This document shows, piece by piece, positions 52,361 to 60,746 of a stretch of DNA of 64,000 nt. The DNA is taken from contig JAFZBK010000054.1 of NCBI GenBank assembly GCA_017561825.1, forward strand, positions 30,938-94,937. Reading direction: 5' to 3'. The notes beneath the pieces were generated by a model. The model saw nothing but the letters and a program-made list of their open reading frames with translations. It was not told the origin of the DNA and ran no database searches. A program made the position numbers and the translations under genes. The DNA is from Prevotella sp. (GTDB lineage Bacteria; Bacteroidota; Bacteroidia; Bacteroidales; Bacteroidaceae). Position 1 is the stretch's first letter; each line of letters begins with the position of its first letter.

Positions 52361-52447
52361 AAGCAGGGCAAGATCCACGATTTGGAGTGGCTCCACACCA
52401 TCAACATGAACTTCTGAGAAGAAACCCTCAGCGAATAGAGCAAGTAA
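52361..52447 (+). pseudogene. Remnant of the 3' end of a tlpA-like gene
   Basis: 87 bp colinear, without gaps, with the last 29 codons of the thioredoxin-like gene (31388-31474), 74 of 87 bases the same. It reads KQGKIHDLEWLHTINMNF, stop, EETLSE, stop, SK, stop; the intact gene reads KQGNIHDLEWLHTSNMTLF and on. Two in-frame stops show decay. Upstream similarity is lost within 10 bp, where uxuB ends. It probably marks a deletion or gene-conversion scar. Confidence 0.85.
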
Positions 52448-52483
52448 GAAGAAGCAACAGTATTTGTGATAATGACAAGAAAC

Positions 52484-53446
52484 ATGATGATCAGAAAGAA
52501 AGTGTTCCCGTTGATGGCTCTTGCGTTGTTGGGGTTATGTTCTTCATGTAAGACAAAGCCTGTAGAAGGTGAGTTGATTCCTAAAGCACCCGACTATCAG
52601 GACTCTACACAGTGGTATATCACCGACCGTCATGCTGCAGCCGACGTGTTTTACATTATTTCCACGGAGACAGGCGATTACACGCTGTCAGGCGGTGAGA
52701 CAATCCACTATGCCGACACCTATCTCGATAGTCTGCGTGCCCCGCTCTATGGAGAGATGCTGGGTGTGGATACACTGCTGAGCGGTAAGCTGAACTATTA
52801 TTCGCCTTATTACAGACAATGTTCGCTACAGAGTTTCGAGAACGACAGCGTGGCCGCAGTTCGCATGCCGTTGCCCATGGACGATGTACGACGGGCTTTC
52901 GACTATTACCTGAAGAACCTGAATAACGGTCGCCCATTCATCTTGGCAGGATTCAGTCAGGGTGCCCATATCATGATGGAACTGTTAAAGGAGATGGACG
53001 ATGACACCTTTCAGAGGATGATTGCCGCCTATGCCATCGGAATCTCCATCACAGAAACACATCCTCATATCGTGGCAGCAAAAGGTGCTGACGATACTGG
53101 TGTCACCATCTGTTACAATTCTGTTCGCGACACGAACTGTGTCATGCGGAGCTGGAAGAAAAGTCGTCTGGCCATCAATCCCGTCAACTGGCGGACCGAT
53201 AGCATGAGCACGACACTTATCACAGAACCTTCCCCACTTCTTCCCGTATCAGAACAGAAGAAAGATACGATGACGGTTCATCTTGATACGGCAACAGGAC
53301 TGCTGATCGTGAAAGGCTACACCGCTCAGGACTACATGTTACCGCTGTTGGGAACAGAGGGAAACTATCATACCCGTGAGATATGGCTTTATCGCGACCA
53401 GCTACGCGACAACATGAATCTCAGGGCATCTCGTTTTCTCAAATAA
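52484..53446 (+). CDS. DUF3089-family alpha/beta-hydrolase lipoprotein
   Basis: 320 residues from the ATG at 52484; in-frame GTG at 52466 and ATG at 52472 lie upstream, but the first good signal starts at MMIRKKVFPLMALALLGL. A lipobox ends in Cys (LCSSC). The body has the hydrolase nucleophile elbow 'ILAGFSQGAHIMMELLKEM' (G-x-S-x-G) with 'FYIISTETGDYTLS' before it and 'ETHPHIVAAKGADDTG' after. Likely an envelope esterase or lipase; substrate unknown. It directly follows the tlpA-like remnant. A hairpin repeat begins 6 bp after its stop. Confidence 0.7.
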   Translation: MMIRKKVFPLMALALLGLCSSCKTKPVEGELIPKAPDYQDSTQWYITDRHAAADVFYIISTETGDYTLSGGETIHYADTYLDSLRAPLYGEMLGVDTLLSGKLNYYSPYYRQCSLQSFENDSVAAVRMPLPMDDVRRAFDYYLKNLNNGRPFILAGFSQGAHIMMELLKEMDDDTFQRMIAAYAIGISITETHPHIVAAKGADDTGVTICYNSVRDTNCVMRSWKKSRLAINPVNWRTDSMSTTLITEPSPLLPVSEQKKDTMTVHLDTATGLLIVKGYTAQDYMLPLLGTEGNYHTREIWLYRDQLRDNMNLRASRFLK

Positions 53447-53452
53447 AAACCA

Positions 53453-53481
53453 TGATGGCAGGAACCAGACCCTTGGCACCT
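53453..53481 (+). repeat. 28-bp hairpin repeat R, copy 1 (after the DUF3089 stop)
   Basis: TGATGGCA then GGAACCAG-ACCC-TTGGCACC, a stem with two weak pairs. Related copies at 54329-54356 and 55630-55657 keep the shape although bases change. Each lies within 10 bp of a stop codon. Confidence 0.7.
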
Positions 53482-53521
53482 CAGAAATAGTCGGATGAAA
53501 ACCAATTTTTTCGTCATTTTG

Positions 53522-53552
53522 TTTGGAGGTTGTGGATTTTTTTGTATCTTTG
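53522..53552 (+). promoter_or_regulatory. Promoter of the second small RNA
   Basis: TTTG (53522-53525), 19-bp spacer, TATCTTTG (53545-53552): consensus. No gene on the plus strand follows; the next gene, on the minus strand, ends at 53645. Confidence 0.8.
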
Positions 53553-53557
53553 CAACG

Positions 53558-53650
53558 TCAGAAATGACTATCCGGTAAGTTTCCGCGTGAGGGTAAGGCT
53601 TTATCGATACTGCCCGTTTTAAAAGAGTTGCTTTGGCAGCTCTTTTATTG
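53558..53650 (+). ncRNA. Probable small RNA (about 90 nt) in the defence-like island
   Basis: The predicted start is about 6 nt after the -7 box. The transcript has no ORF of note. It ends in a strong terminator: AAAAGAGTTGC (53623-53633) pairs with GCAGCTCTTTT (53638-53648) over a TTTG loop, 11 pairs with one G-U, then TTTTATT. Upstream lie smaller stems such as CGG-TAAGTTT-CCG (53573-53585) and GGG...CCC (53594-53616). The terminator overlaps the stop codon of the converging gene. No known RNA family was recognised. Confidence 0.65.
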
Positions 53651-54199
53651 TATATACTTCGCAACAAAATATTTAAAGAAGGATGCACCATTTATTGTAT
53701 CCTCCTTTAACACGGAGATACTCTTACGACCTTTGTAAACCAACACTTCAACGGCTTGAGGGTTTCTTTCAAAATATGTGCGTATGCTTCGGGCTAAGGC
53801 TATGGGGTTATATTCTGTCGTTATATTAAGCAGCACTCTGTTTGACTGACCAATAGACTCTCTTAATCTGTTATCCACAGAGGCTCTGCCTGATATGGTT
53901 TTTAGATCATACATCTTGAAGATGCCTTTACGCTCAAAGATGTAATCTGCAGTTCTGCTATTATTAGGATTGGGAAGTATATACACAGTGTTTCCACGTT
54001 CTACAGCTTTCCTGGCTGCATTAAGAAGGGATGAATAGTCTTCGTTTGTCTGACCACCAACAACAAAAATCTGTTGGTCGGTATCAAGAGGTGAAAACTC
54101 ATGTCGTTCTGTAATTAACTTCAATTGACGAACAAAATCAATGCCCTGTAGTTCATGGAGCAGAGTCAACATTTGTGCTATGTCGTTGTGGTTTTCCAT
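53645..54199 (-). CDS. CdiA-type nuclease-toxin-like protein without delivery domain
   Basis: 184 residues from the ATG at 54199; 33 upstream in-frame codons overlap the promoter and are not used. N-terminal helical part (MENHNDIAQMLTLLHELQGIDF). The C-terminal 110 residues resemble the tRNA-nuclease domain at the end of some CdiA toxins: a 'TADYIFERKGIFKMYDLKTISGRASVDNRLRES' core with D-x-K, then 'GQSNRVLLNITTEYNPIALARSIRTYFERNPQAVEVLVYKG'. It lacks any secretion or immunity partner. This may be a toxin-fold enzyme domesticated as a defence or mobile-element factor, or just a nuclease relative. Activity is unproven. A promoter (54208-54238) ends a few bases from the start. Confidence 0.5.
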   Translation of the reverse strand: MENHNDIAQMLTLLHELQGIDFVRQLKLITERHEFSPLDTDQQIFVVGGQTNEDYSSLLNAARKAVERGNTVYILPNPNNSRTADYIFERKGIFKMYDLKTISGRASVDNRLRESIGQSNRVLLNITTEYNPIALARSIRTYFERNPQAVEVLVYKGRKSISVLKEDTINGASFFKYFVAKYIQ

Positions 54200-54207
54200 A
54201 CGGAATG

Positions 54208-54239
54208 CAAAAGTACCAATTATTATTGAAATAACCAAA
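54208..54239 (-). promoter_or_regulatory. Promoter of the CdiA-like nuclease gene
   Basis: On the minus strand TTTG, a 20-bp spacer (GTTATTTCAATAATAATTGG) and TACTTTTG (plus-strand 54208-54215). The box ends only 8 bp before the start codon at 54199, so the leader is at most a few nucleotides. Confidence 0.75.
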
Positions 54240-54328
54240 TTAAATGATGTTTTTATTGTACTTTTTTCTTGATAATTCCCACTCGGCATTGCCGACACCT
54301 CCTACTTCGTCATTCCAAATTGAACAAA

Positions 54329-54356
54329 TGATGGCAGGTACCGGCCACTGGCACCT
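54329..54356 (+). repeat. 28-bp hairpin repeat R, copy 2 (after the ORF6N gene stop)
   Basis: TGATGGCA then GGTACCGG-CCAC-TGGCACC: the loop and one stem side differ from the other copies, and some changes keep the pairing. Confidence 0.7.
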
Positions 54357-54364
54357 CTGTGACA

Positions 54365-55435
54365 TCATTTCAACAGTTCGAGTATTCTCTCTGGTGCTGC
54401 GGTCATTTCTGTGACAGCACAGAGGCCACTACCCATATCTTTAAGACTGGCTCCCATAAGGTACACCTTATTGTCGATAATGAGGAATCTGTCATGATTC
54501 TTGTGAGCTAGCTGAACGAATTCAATTACCGGGTACTGTTCATTGTGCTTATTCAGATCTGTCTGAAACTGCTCGTAATAACGGCTGTGTATTGTTGCTG
54601 TCACCCCTTCGGCACGCTTATCCAATAGCGACAAAACACGGTCATCCACAAAGTTATCAATCAGAATTATTCTCTTCTTAGCGTTCCTTACCAAATCAGA
54701 CACATACGACCATGCATCCCAAACACATCCCGTCTGGAATATCTGCTCTGGTAGTTGTTTAGGAGCTATCTCTTCTATCTTATCAAGAATCATCTCAATC
54801 TTTTCATCTGTCTCCATTTGGTGTTGCTCAATGTTGAAGATACGCTGAACCATCTGCACATTCTGATTCACAATCTGAGGAATTGCAGTAAAGGCTCGCA
54901 TAATAAGAATATTGACACCAACAGCAGTTTCCGACCTCAGAACACTACTGAGCATTCCGATGCCGTTTCGGGTAAATGCATAAGGCATGTATTTTGTATG
55001 CTGTCCACGTCCCTTCTTTAAGATCACATTTTGTGATGTTAAAGATGCATTCACTTGATTTTCAGTATAGTTTGATGTCACAATTTGTGATATCAAAACT
55101 ATATCTTGCTGGTTTCCAACTGATTTTGATATCGCAATTTGCGATTTCAAAAGTTCAAGCTCACCCTTTTTCAACTGGAACATAAAGTCATCAGGGAAGC
55201 GTCCTATGTTACGTTTGACTGCCTGATTGAGTCGACCAGTGGTTACCCCATATAGCTTTGCCAAGTCGAAGTCAAGCATCACCTGTTGACCTCTGACTTC
55301 ATAGATAAGCTCTTCTATGTTTATCTGTTTGAGGTGCAGATTTTGCACCCCAAAACTATCTTTATCACGAAGTACTTGTTTTACTTCGCGTCTTTTACCG
55401 GAATCCAAGTTCCCAAAATTTTCCTTGTTCTTCAT
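54365..55435 (-). CDS. ORF6N-domain protein with C-terminal phospholipase-D-like half
   Basis: 356 residues from the ATG at 55435 (an open frame reaches 55474, but that overlaps the promoter). N-terminal ORF6N (KilA-N-like) DNA-binding domain: 'IEELIYEVRGQQVMLDFDLAKLYGVTTGRLNQAVKRNIGRFPDDFMFQLKK'. The middle is a coiled-coil-like helix. The C-terminal part has PLD-family features: 'RIILIDNFVDDRVLSLLDKRAEGV', 'HKNHDRFLIIDNKVYLMGASLKDMG'. The HKD motif's Lys is Arg here (HDRFLIID), as in related ORF6N-PLD proteins. Such proteins are common in phage, plasmid and defence settings. Its promoter carries an inverted repeat (55468-55513), consistent with self-control. Confidence 0.75.
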   Translation of the reverse strand: MKNKENFGNLDSGKRREVKQVLRDKDSFGVQNLHLKQINIEELIYEVRGQQVMLDFDLAKLYGVTTGRLNQAVKRNIGRFPDDFMFQLKKGELELLKSQIAISKSVGNQQDIVLISQIVTSNYTENQVNASLTSQNVILKKGRGQHTKYMPYAFTRNGIGMLSSVLRSETAVGVNILIMRAFTAIPQIVNQNVQMVQRIFNIEQHQMETDEKIEMILDKIEEIAPKQLPEQIFQTGCVWDAWSYVSDLVRNAKKRIILIDNFVDDRVLSLLDKRAEGVTATIHSRYYEQFQTDLNKHNEQYPVIEFVQLAHKNHDRFLIIDNKVYLMGASLKDMGSGLCAVTEMTAAPERILELLK

Positions 55436-55467
55436 AATGTCAGATTTAATGTTAAACAAAAAATGAT

Positions 55468-55513
55468 GGTGCAAAGATAGTGTTTCCTCTTGAAACCACC
55501 AAACCTTTGCACC
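55468..55513 (-). promoter_or_regulatory. Promoter with inverted-repeat operator of the ORF6N gene
   Basis: Plus-strand CAAAGATA (55472-55479; TATCTTTG on minus) and CAAA (55500-55503), 20 bp apart, form the promoter. A perfect inverted repeat, GGTGCAAAG (55468-55476) and CTTTGCACC (55505-55513), brackets both boxes. Confidence 0.75.
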
Positions 55514-55629
55514 ATTATTTGTAGCGTTAGGGGCAAAAAATGCGGATTTTTTGTCGTATGTTGCGCAACAAACTAATTGTCAGCTATATATAGAAAAGTG
55601 CCATGCAACAAAATAAGGCTGTTTATCAG

Positions 55630-55657
55630 TGATGGCAGGTACCAGACCCTTGGCACT
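55630..55657 (+). repeat. 28-bp hairpin repeat R, copy 3 (after the helicase stop)
   Basis: TGATGGCA then GGTACCAG-ACCC-TTGGCACT. It ends 3 bp before the helicase stop codon (minus strand). Same orientation as copies 1 and 2. Confidence 0.7.
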
Positions 55658-55660
55658 TTA

Positions 55661-58222
55661 TTAACTATTGAATGTTATTGTAAACTCTTCACCATCAGGA
55701 TTCGTATACACGATTTCACTATCATCTTCTCTTATATACCCTATAAGGTACATACCATCTTCTGTATCATGAACCATTCTTCGACCTTTATCGTCCAATG
55801 CCTTCTTAATCCAAATACTTCCCTTATCATAAGAATAACCATTAGGATAATCACCCAATTTGATATACTCGTCATTAACTTCAAGATAATACCCTAATGT
55901 TGATAGAACGACACGACAATCACATGATTTATAATTCAAATCCTTACTTGCCTTTGAGAAAGGAACACTATCAACGAAGAACCATTCAAATTCATCTTCG
56001 ATATCATTGCTTTCTTCATCAATTAAATCTTGTGGAACGAGATGATCATCGTGGTCTTGAAGCTTATATGCTTTATATTTACTAAGTTTATGAAACAAGG
56101 CTCGGGTATTATCTGTTATCTTATTACCTGGTATGTTCTTGATATATTCTTTATCACATACTACAATTAACTTGAACTTTGCTCTACTAACTGCAACATT
56201 CAACAGCCTCTCCCCCTCTTTTGCTGCATATAATCTACCTATCTGTAGAGAATTGCCCTTTTCTGATTTCGGACAGTCTACCATATCGAATATGATGACA
56301 TCACATTCAGAACCTTGGAATGTGTGTATAGTTCCAATTCTTACTCTTTCCTCAAATTCATCACTGTACTGTCGTTCAAATTTTAATGCTCGTATTAAGG
56401 ATACTTGGCCCCTATAAGGGGTTATTACGCCAATAGTATATTTTGCTTTCTTATCTTGATAAAATATATCCAGCAAATTCATAACATTCTCTGCGAAACA
56501 CTTATTTTGTCTAGTTCCACCCTTTGAAAACCTTACAGCACCATCACAATCACATAACGCAATTACCTTTCCGGCAAATGGTTCTTTTTCCACGACGTCT
56601 TCATTTTCTTTTGCCGCGGGTATTAGTTTCCCTTCATAAAAAGTATTATTAATGAGTTCAACTATTTGTTTGTCAGATCGTCTTTGATGTAATAATTGGT
56701 GTAAAGCTGGATGATTAGTATTCTTGATATTTATATCATTCATCTCAAATACACTTTCTGTCAAAGCAGGATCTTTAATCAAAGCAATGGGTGACAATTG
56801 TTGGAAGTCACCAACCAAGATTAATCTTTTAGAGATTTTATGACCCAATGCTAACAGACTAGGCATGGCCATCATACTTGCTTCATCTACTATGAGATTC
56901 TCAAATCTGCTTTGATACAGACTGTTGCTTAAGACAAAATTAGAAATCGTTGAGAATACTAATCTTGAACTCTTTACTAGAAATTCTGTATGTTTCTTTA
57001 ACTCTTCTCGGTGATCCTTGTTTTCTGCCTTAAGAAGTATAGACTCTTCTGTCTTTTCCTTCTTCCTTTCTTTAAGCCATTGTATTCTATCCAGATTTTG
57101 CTTAATTCTATTTCTCAACTTTTGTGTTATTTGATCTTTGGGAAATAGATAGTCTGTAGATAACACTCGTTTGTCTAATGTTCTGCCCGCTCTATATATA
57201 TTACCGGGCTCTATTTTCTGCTTATTTAAGTCAATTAAATCTAAAACCTTGCATAATAGCTGGTCAACAGCAACATTTGAAAGACAACACACTGCAGTTC
57301 TTTCTTCTCCAAGTTCATATAAAGCATAGATAATGGATGCAAGAGTAAATGACTTACCTGTTCCTGGTGGCCCCCAAATAAATGTAATATCTTTATCCAA
57401 TGCAGCGTCAAATGCTTTTCTTTGGGAATCATCAAGTTTCTGCTTGAATCTTTCTGGAACCTTATTATGTTGAACTTCTGCTAGATCATCTGTATCGTTA
57501 TAAAGAAATTTCGAAAAAGGAAAATCCTCGTTAATCCCTTCTTCAGAAAGATCTTTTAGCCTTTCCTCAAGACCTTCCAATATAAATGTCGAATCTAACA
57601 AAATCTTGCAATAGGATGCAGACTTTAGGTTCCTATTTGTAGTAAAGATAAGACGGCCACTCTCATAATCATAATCTACTGCCTCACATCTAAAGTCGTC
57701 ACTATAAACTCGAAGTGTGAATGGTGTTTCATCATGGAAATGAGGTTCCTGACCATCTGATATCGACAGCATTACTTGGTAGATATATGAGTTCCCCTGC
57801 TTACGAACAAGAGTTAAGTCATGACCTTTAAACGACTCTATATTATTAGGATCTTTTTCTTCTTCAATCTCTTTATTTACTGCTTTTATAGTGTCACGTA
57901 CAATATCTTCGCAATTATATTCGTTTTCATCATCATCTACGATTCCAAATAAATAGGGAAAGTCTCTTCTTATCTTTTCTTCAATAAACGAGTATTGTCT
58001 CTCATGAGTAAAGTAAGTTGAGTATTCCCTTTTAACTTTACTCATATTGTCTTCCCTGATTAAACTGTTGTTTTCATATCCAAAGATAATGTTCGCCCAC
58101 TGATTATGCATCAGAGATCTAGAGAACAACTTTTTATCAATTGCCATTCTTACACAGAAGTAAAACAAATCTTCTGAGCTATTACTTTCTGGCCTATTAT
58201 TATGATAATAAATTTGTCTCAT
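55661..58222 (-). CDS. Superfamily 1 helicase (UPF1/Dna2-type), candidate defence protein
   Basis: 853 residues. SF1B-type motor: Walker A 'GPPGTGKSFTLA' (about residue 284), 'NFVLSNSLYQSRFENLIVDEASMMAMPSL' (motif II, DEAS), 'LILVGDFQQLSPIALI' (motif III), 'VITPYRGQVSLIRAL' (IV), 'IGTIHTFQGSECDVIIFD' (V) and 'LLNVAVSRAKFKLIVV' (VI). An N-terminal region of 250 residues and a C-terminal 100-residue beta-domain ('VVLSTLGYYLEVNDEYIKLGDY') have no known family. The gene is AT-rich, lies beside a type I R-M system and has no operon partner. A role in phage defence is suggested by context only. Translocates on DNA or RNA in the cytosol. Confidence 0.85.
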   Translation of the reverse strand: MRQIYYHNNRPESNSSEDLFYFCVRMAIDKKLFSRSLMHNQWANIIFGYENNSLIREDNMSKVKREYSTYFTHERQYSFIEEKIRRDFPYLFGIVDDDENEYNCEDIVRDTIKAVNKEIEEEKDPNNIESFKGHDLTLVRKQGNSYIYQVMLSISDGQEPHFHDETPFTLRVYSDDFRCEAVDYDYESGRLIFTTNRNLKSASYCKILLDSTFILEGLEERLKDLSEEGINEDFPFSKFLYNDTDDLAEVQHNKVPERFKQKLDDSQRKAFDAALDKDITFIWGPPGTGKSFTLASIIYALYELGEERTAVCCLSNVAVDQLLCKVLDLIDLNKQKIEPGNIYRAGRTLDKRVLSTDYLFPKDQITQKLRNRIKQNLDRIQWLKERKKEKTEESILLKAENKDHREELKKHTEFLVKSSRLVFSTISNFVLSNSLYQSRFENLIVDEASMMAMPSLLALGHKISKRLILVGDFQQLSPIALIKDPALTESVFEMNDINIKNTNHPALHQLLHQRRSDKQIVELINNTFYEGKLIPAAKENEDVVEKEPFAGKVIALCDCDGAVRFSKGGTRQNKCFAENVMNLLDIFYQDKKAKYTIGVITPYRGQVSLIRALKFERQYSDEFEERVRIGTIHTFQGSECDVIIFDMVDCPKSEKGNSLQIGRLYAAKEGERLLNVAVSRAKFKLIVVCDKEYIKNIPGNKITDNTRALFHKLSKYKAYKLQDHDDHLVPQDLIDEESNDIEDEFEWFFVDSVPFSKASKDLNYKSCDCRVVLSTLGYYLEVNDEYIKLGDYPNGYSYDKGSIWIKKALDDKGRRMVHDTEDGMYLIGYIREDDSEIVYTNPDGEEFTITFNS

Positions 58223-58408
58223 TCGATTATGTCATTATCCCTTCTTAGTAATCTATTTGTTTTCTGACGTAAGCGTAAACGTTACATTGTTATTTGTTGA
58301 TAGAGCTTCATCAGTTTTACATTTATCTACAAAGAGGTATGTAAGTAATTATATACATATCTTACTCCTTTTATTCCCTTTTAACAACCATACCTATTAA
58401 TTGCACCC
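58223..58408. other. 186-bp gap between the helicase and hsdR genes
   Basis: No ORF of note. The region is AT-rich and should hold the helicase promoter, but no matched -33/-7 pair was found; candidate T/A-rich boxes are weak. A small palindrome, CGTAAACGTTACG-like (58270-58285), lies near the left part. Confidence 0.3.
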
Positions 58409-60730
58409 TCAAGCATACAAGTGATGTTGTGCATCTTTGAATGTTTTCAGGGAAGGCTCCACGCCACCCATTGCATCAATGCCTTCTGTGATTGATCCAA
58501 ACTTCAGTGCCAGCAAGGTTTTCAACTTATCCATGCGCAGCTCTTCAATACCTGATTGTATGTACGCATTGATAAGATACTCCACAAATTGCTTCTGAGA
58601 ATCAGGCAGCTGCTCTTTATAACCCTTCAGGCGCTTAGCCCGTTCCTTGCGTTCTATTGGCGTGGTGGCATAGGCTATGTACTCCAGCACATCTAACAAG
58701 TCGCTATTCTCTGCATCAATCAGTTTGCGTATTTCCTGAAGAATCTCCTTACCGTAGCCTGCTTCGTCCATCTTGTCTAACAAGGCTTCACGCGTCTCAG
58801 GGTCAGCCCAGATCTGATGAAGGTCTTCACTAGATGAGAAGAAATTAGGCATCTGGCCGAACATCTCTTGGATGAAATCCTGTGTACTTACAGGCTTCCC
58901 GTCAGCACCCCAGAACATAACACTGTTCACAAACTTTATCTTTCGCACTCTTTGGTCAGCAAGCACAATCTCCAAGTATTCCTTGGGTTCATCAGACTGA
59001 GGTTTTTGTAGATCGTCATGCGCGAAATCACCTCCATCGTCTTTAGGTTGAGGATATGGCTTCCCCGTTTTAACAGCGCAGGTACAAGGATTATTGCCAC
59101 ATTTCGGACAAACGGGCTCGCCATCCCAATCAGGCTGGGAATACTTCTCATAGGCACGAACAAAATCCCAGATGGTAAAGTAATACTTACCCTCAAAGAT
59201 ACGTGTTCCACGACCAACAATCTGCTTGAACTCTATCATTGAGTTTACAGGGCGCATCAATACGATATGGCGCACATTCCGTGCATCCACACCCGTTGAC
59301 AGTTTCTCTGATGTTGTAAGCACTGTGGGGATGATTTTCTCGTTGTCTTGGAAGTCAGCCAGGTATTGTTCGCCTCTATCTCCGTCGTTGGCTGTTACGC
59401 GCTGACAATAGCCCTTCTTCTTCCTATAGGTATTTATCATGTCGCGTACCTCAGCAGCATGAGCCTGGGTAGCACAGAAAACCAATGTCTTTTCTGTTTC
59501 TCCAATACCATCCATGAACTCCTTTACGCGGGCTTCGTCGCGCTGACGGATTTTGATATTGCCTTTATAAAAGTCCTCTTCTGTATAAATCCTACCATTA
59601 TCCACTTCTCCGCTTACCACTTCATCGTCGGGCGAGTAGATATACTCGTCGATGTTACTGCGCATATTGATATGGCGGAAGGGCGTAAGGAATCCGTCTT
59701 CGATACCCTGTTTCAATGAGTACTCGTAGGCGTGATATGTAAAATAAGTATAGGTATTTACGTTCTGGTCAACGCGTGGCGTAGCCGTCAAGCCCAACTG
59801 CACGGCTGGCTCGAAATATTCCAGTATGCCCCGCCAATTACTCTCATCTTTAGCACCACCACGATGACACTCGTCTATGATGATCAGATCGAAGAAATCC
59901 TTGGGGTATTGACCGAAATAAGGCGAATCATCAGGACCGCACATAAACGTCTGGAAGATGGTAAAGAACACGCTGCCGTTGGTTGGCACCTTACCGTTCT
60001 TGGCTACGCTGCCTGGTTTGATGCGCACCATGGCATCTTCCTTGAATCCTCCGAAGTCGTTCTTGGCTTGGTTGGCCAACACGTTCCTGTCTGCTAAGAA
60101 CAATATCTTTGGGCGGGTATTGGTCTTTCTTAGATTCCAACGGGTTTCAAACAGTTTATATGCTATCTGGAAAGCGATAAACGTCTTACCTGTACCAGTA
60201 GCTAATGTCAGCAAGATGCGCTTTTCGCCTTTTGCAATACCCTCTAGTACCTTTCGTATAGCAGTTTCCTGATAGTAGCGGGGCTGCATAACGCTGTTGG
60301 TGTAATACGGTTGTGCGTTAAACTTATCACGCCACTCATCTACGTCTCCGTACGTTCTTTTCCATAATTCTTCAGGAGAAGGGTATGAACTTACGAAATG
60401 TTCTTCCAATGTTTGCAGATCCATCTCGTAAATCTGGTTGCCGTTAGTGGCATAGGTGAATCGGATGCTTAACATCTCAGCATACTCCTTTGCCTGAGGT
60501 ACACCTTCGGCATAACTCAGTTCATCGCTCTTGGCTTCAACGACGGCCAGTTTCACACCTTTATAAACCAATATGTAGTCAGCACGTTTAGGCTTGCCTT
60601 TCTGTGTCTGACTGACCTTTCCCTTGGTGAAGGTGTACTCGGTCTTTATTCTACTACCTTCCAGAACGTTCCATCCAGCATCTTTTAGCTTCGGGTCGAT
60701 CTTGTGTAGTCTGGTATCCGATTCGTTCAT
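58409..60730 (-). CDS. hsdR: Type I restriction endonuclease, R subunit (EcoAI-like)
   Basis: 773 residues, shorter than EcoKI-type HsdR (about 1170) and matching the EcoAI group. Nuclease core 'KRADYILVYKGVKLAVVEAK' (D...ExK), then SF2 motor: 'LLTLATGTGKTFIAF' (Walker A), 'LIIIDECHRGGAKDESNW' (DECH), 'LGLTATP', 'LVFCATQAHAAEVRDMI', 'LTTSEKLSTGVDARNVRHIVLMRPVNSMIEFKQIVGRGTR'. A zinc cluster 'CPKCGNNPCTC' lies near residue 520. Cuts unmethylated foreign DNA after translocation. Lies 16 bp after hsdS. Confidence 0.93.
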   Translation of the reverse strand: MNESDTRLHKIDPKLKDAGWNVLEGSRIKTEYTFTKGKVSQTQKGKPKRADYILVYKGVKLAVVEAKSDELSYAEGVPQAKEYAEMLSIRFTYATNGNQIYEMDLQTLEEHFVSSYPSPEELWKRTYGDVDEWRDKFNAQPYYTNSVMQPRYYQETAIRKVLEGIAKGEKRILLTLATGTGKTFIAFQIAYKLFETRWNLRKTNTRPKILFLADRNVLANQAKNDFGGFKEDAMVRIKPGSVAKNGKVPTNGSVFFTIFQTFMCGPDDSPYFGQYPKDFFDLIIIDECHRGGAKDESNWRGILEYFEPAVQLGLTATPRVDQNVNTYTYFTYHAYEYSLKQGIEDGFLTPFRHINMRSNIDEYIYSPDDEVVSGEVDNGRIYTEEDFYKGNIKIRQRDEARVKEFMDGIGETEKTLVFCATQAHAAEVRDMINTYRKKKGYCQRVTANDGDRGEQYLADFQDNEKIIPTVLTTSEKLSTGVDARNVRHIVLMRPVNSMIEFKQIVGRGTRIFEGKYYFTIWDFVRAYEKYSQPDWDGEPVCPKCGNNPCTCAVKTGKPYPQPKDDGGDFAHDDLQKPQSDEPKEYLEIVLADQRVRKIKFVNSVMFWGADGKPVSTQDFIQEMFGQMPNFFSSSEDLHQIWADPETREALLDKMDEAGYGKEILQEIRKLIDAENSDLLDVLEYIAYATTPIERKERAKRLKGYKEQLPDSQKQFVEYLINAYIQSGIEELRMDKLKTLLALKFGSITEGIDAMGGVEPSLKTFKDAQHHLYA

Positions 60731-60746
60731 AGGCTTATATTATGTC

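Noticed and set aside
54200-54298. 33 extra N-terminal residues of the nuclease-like gene
   Set aside because: They span a consensus promoter (TTTG-20-TACTTTTG), so translation should start at 54199.
55436-55474. 13 extra N-terminal residues of the ORF6N gene
   Set aside because: The first codons overlap the -7 box; the ATG at 55435 gives a normal leader.
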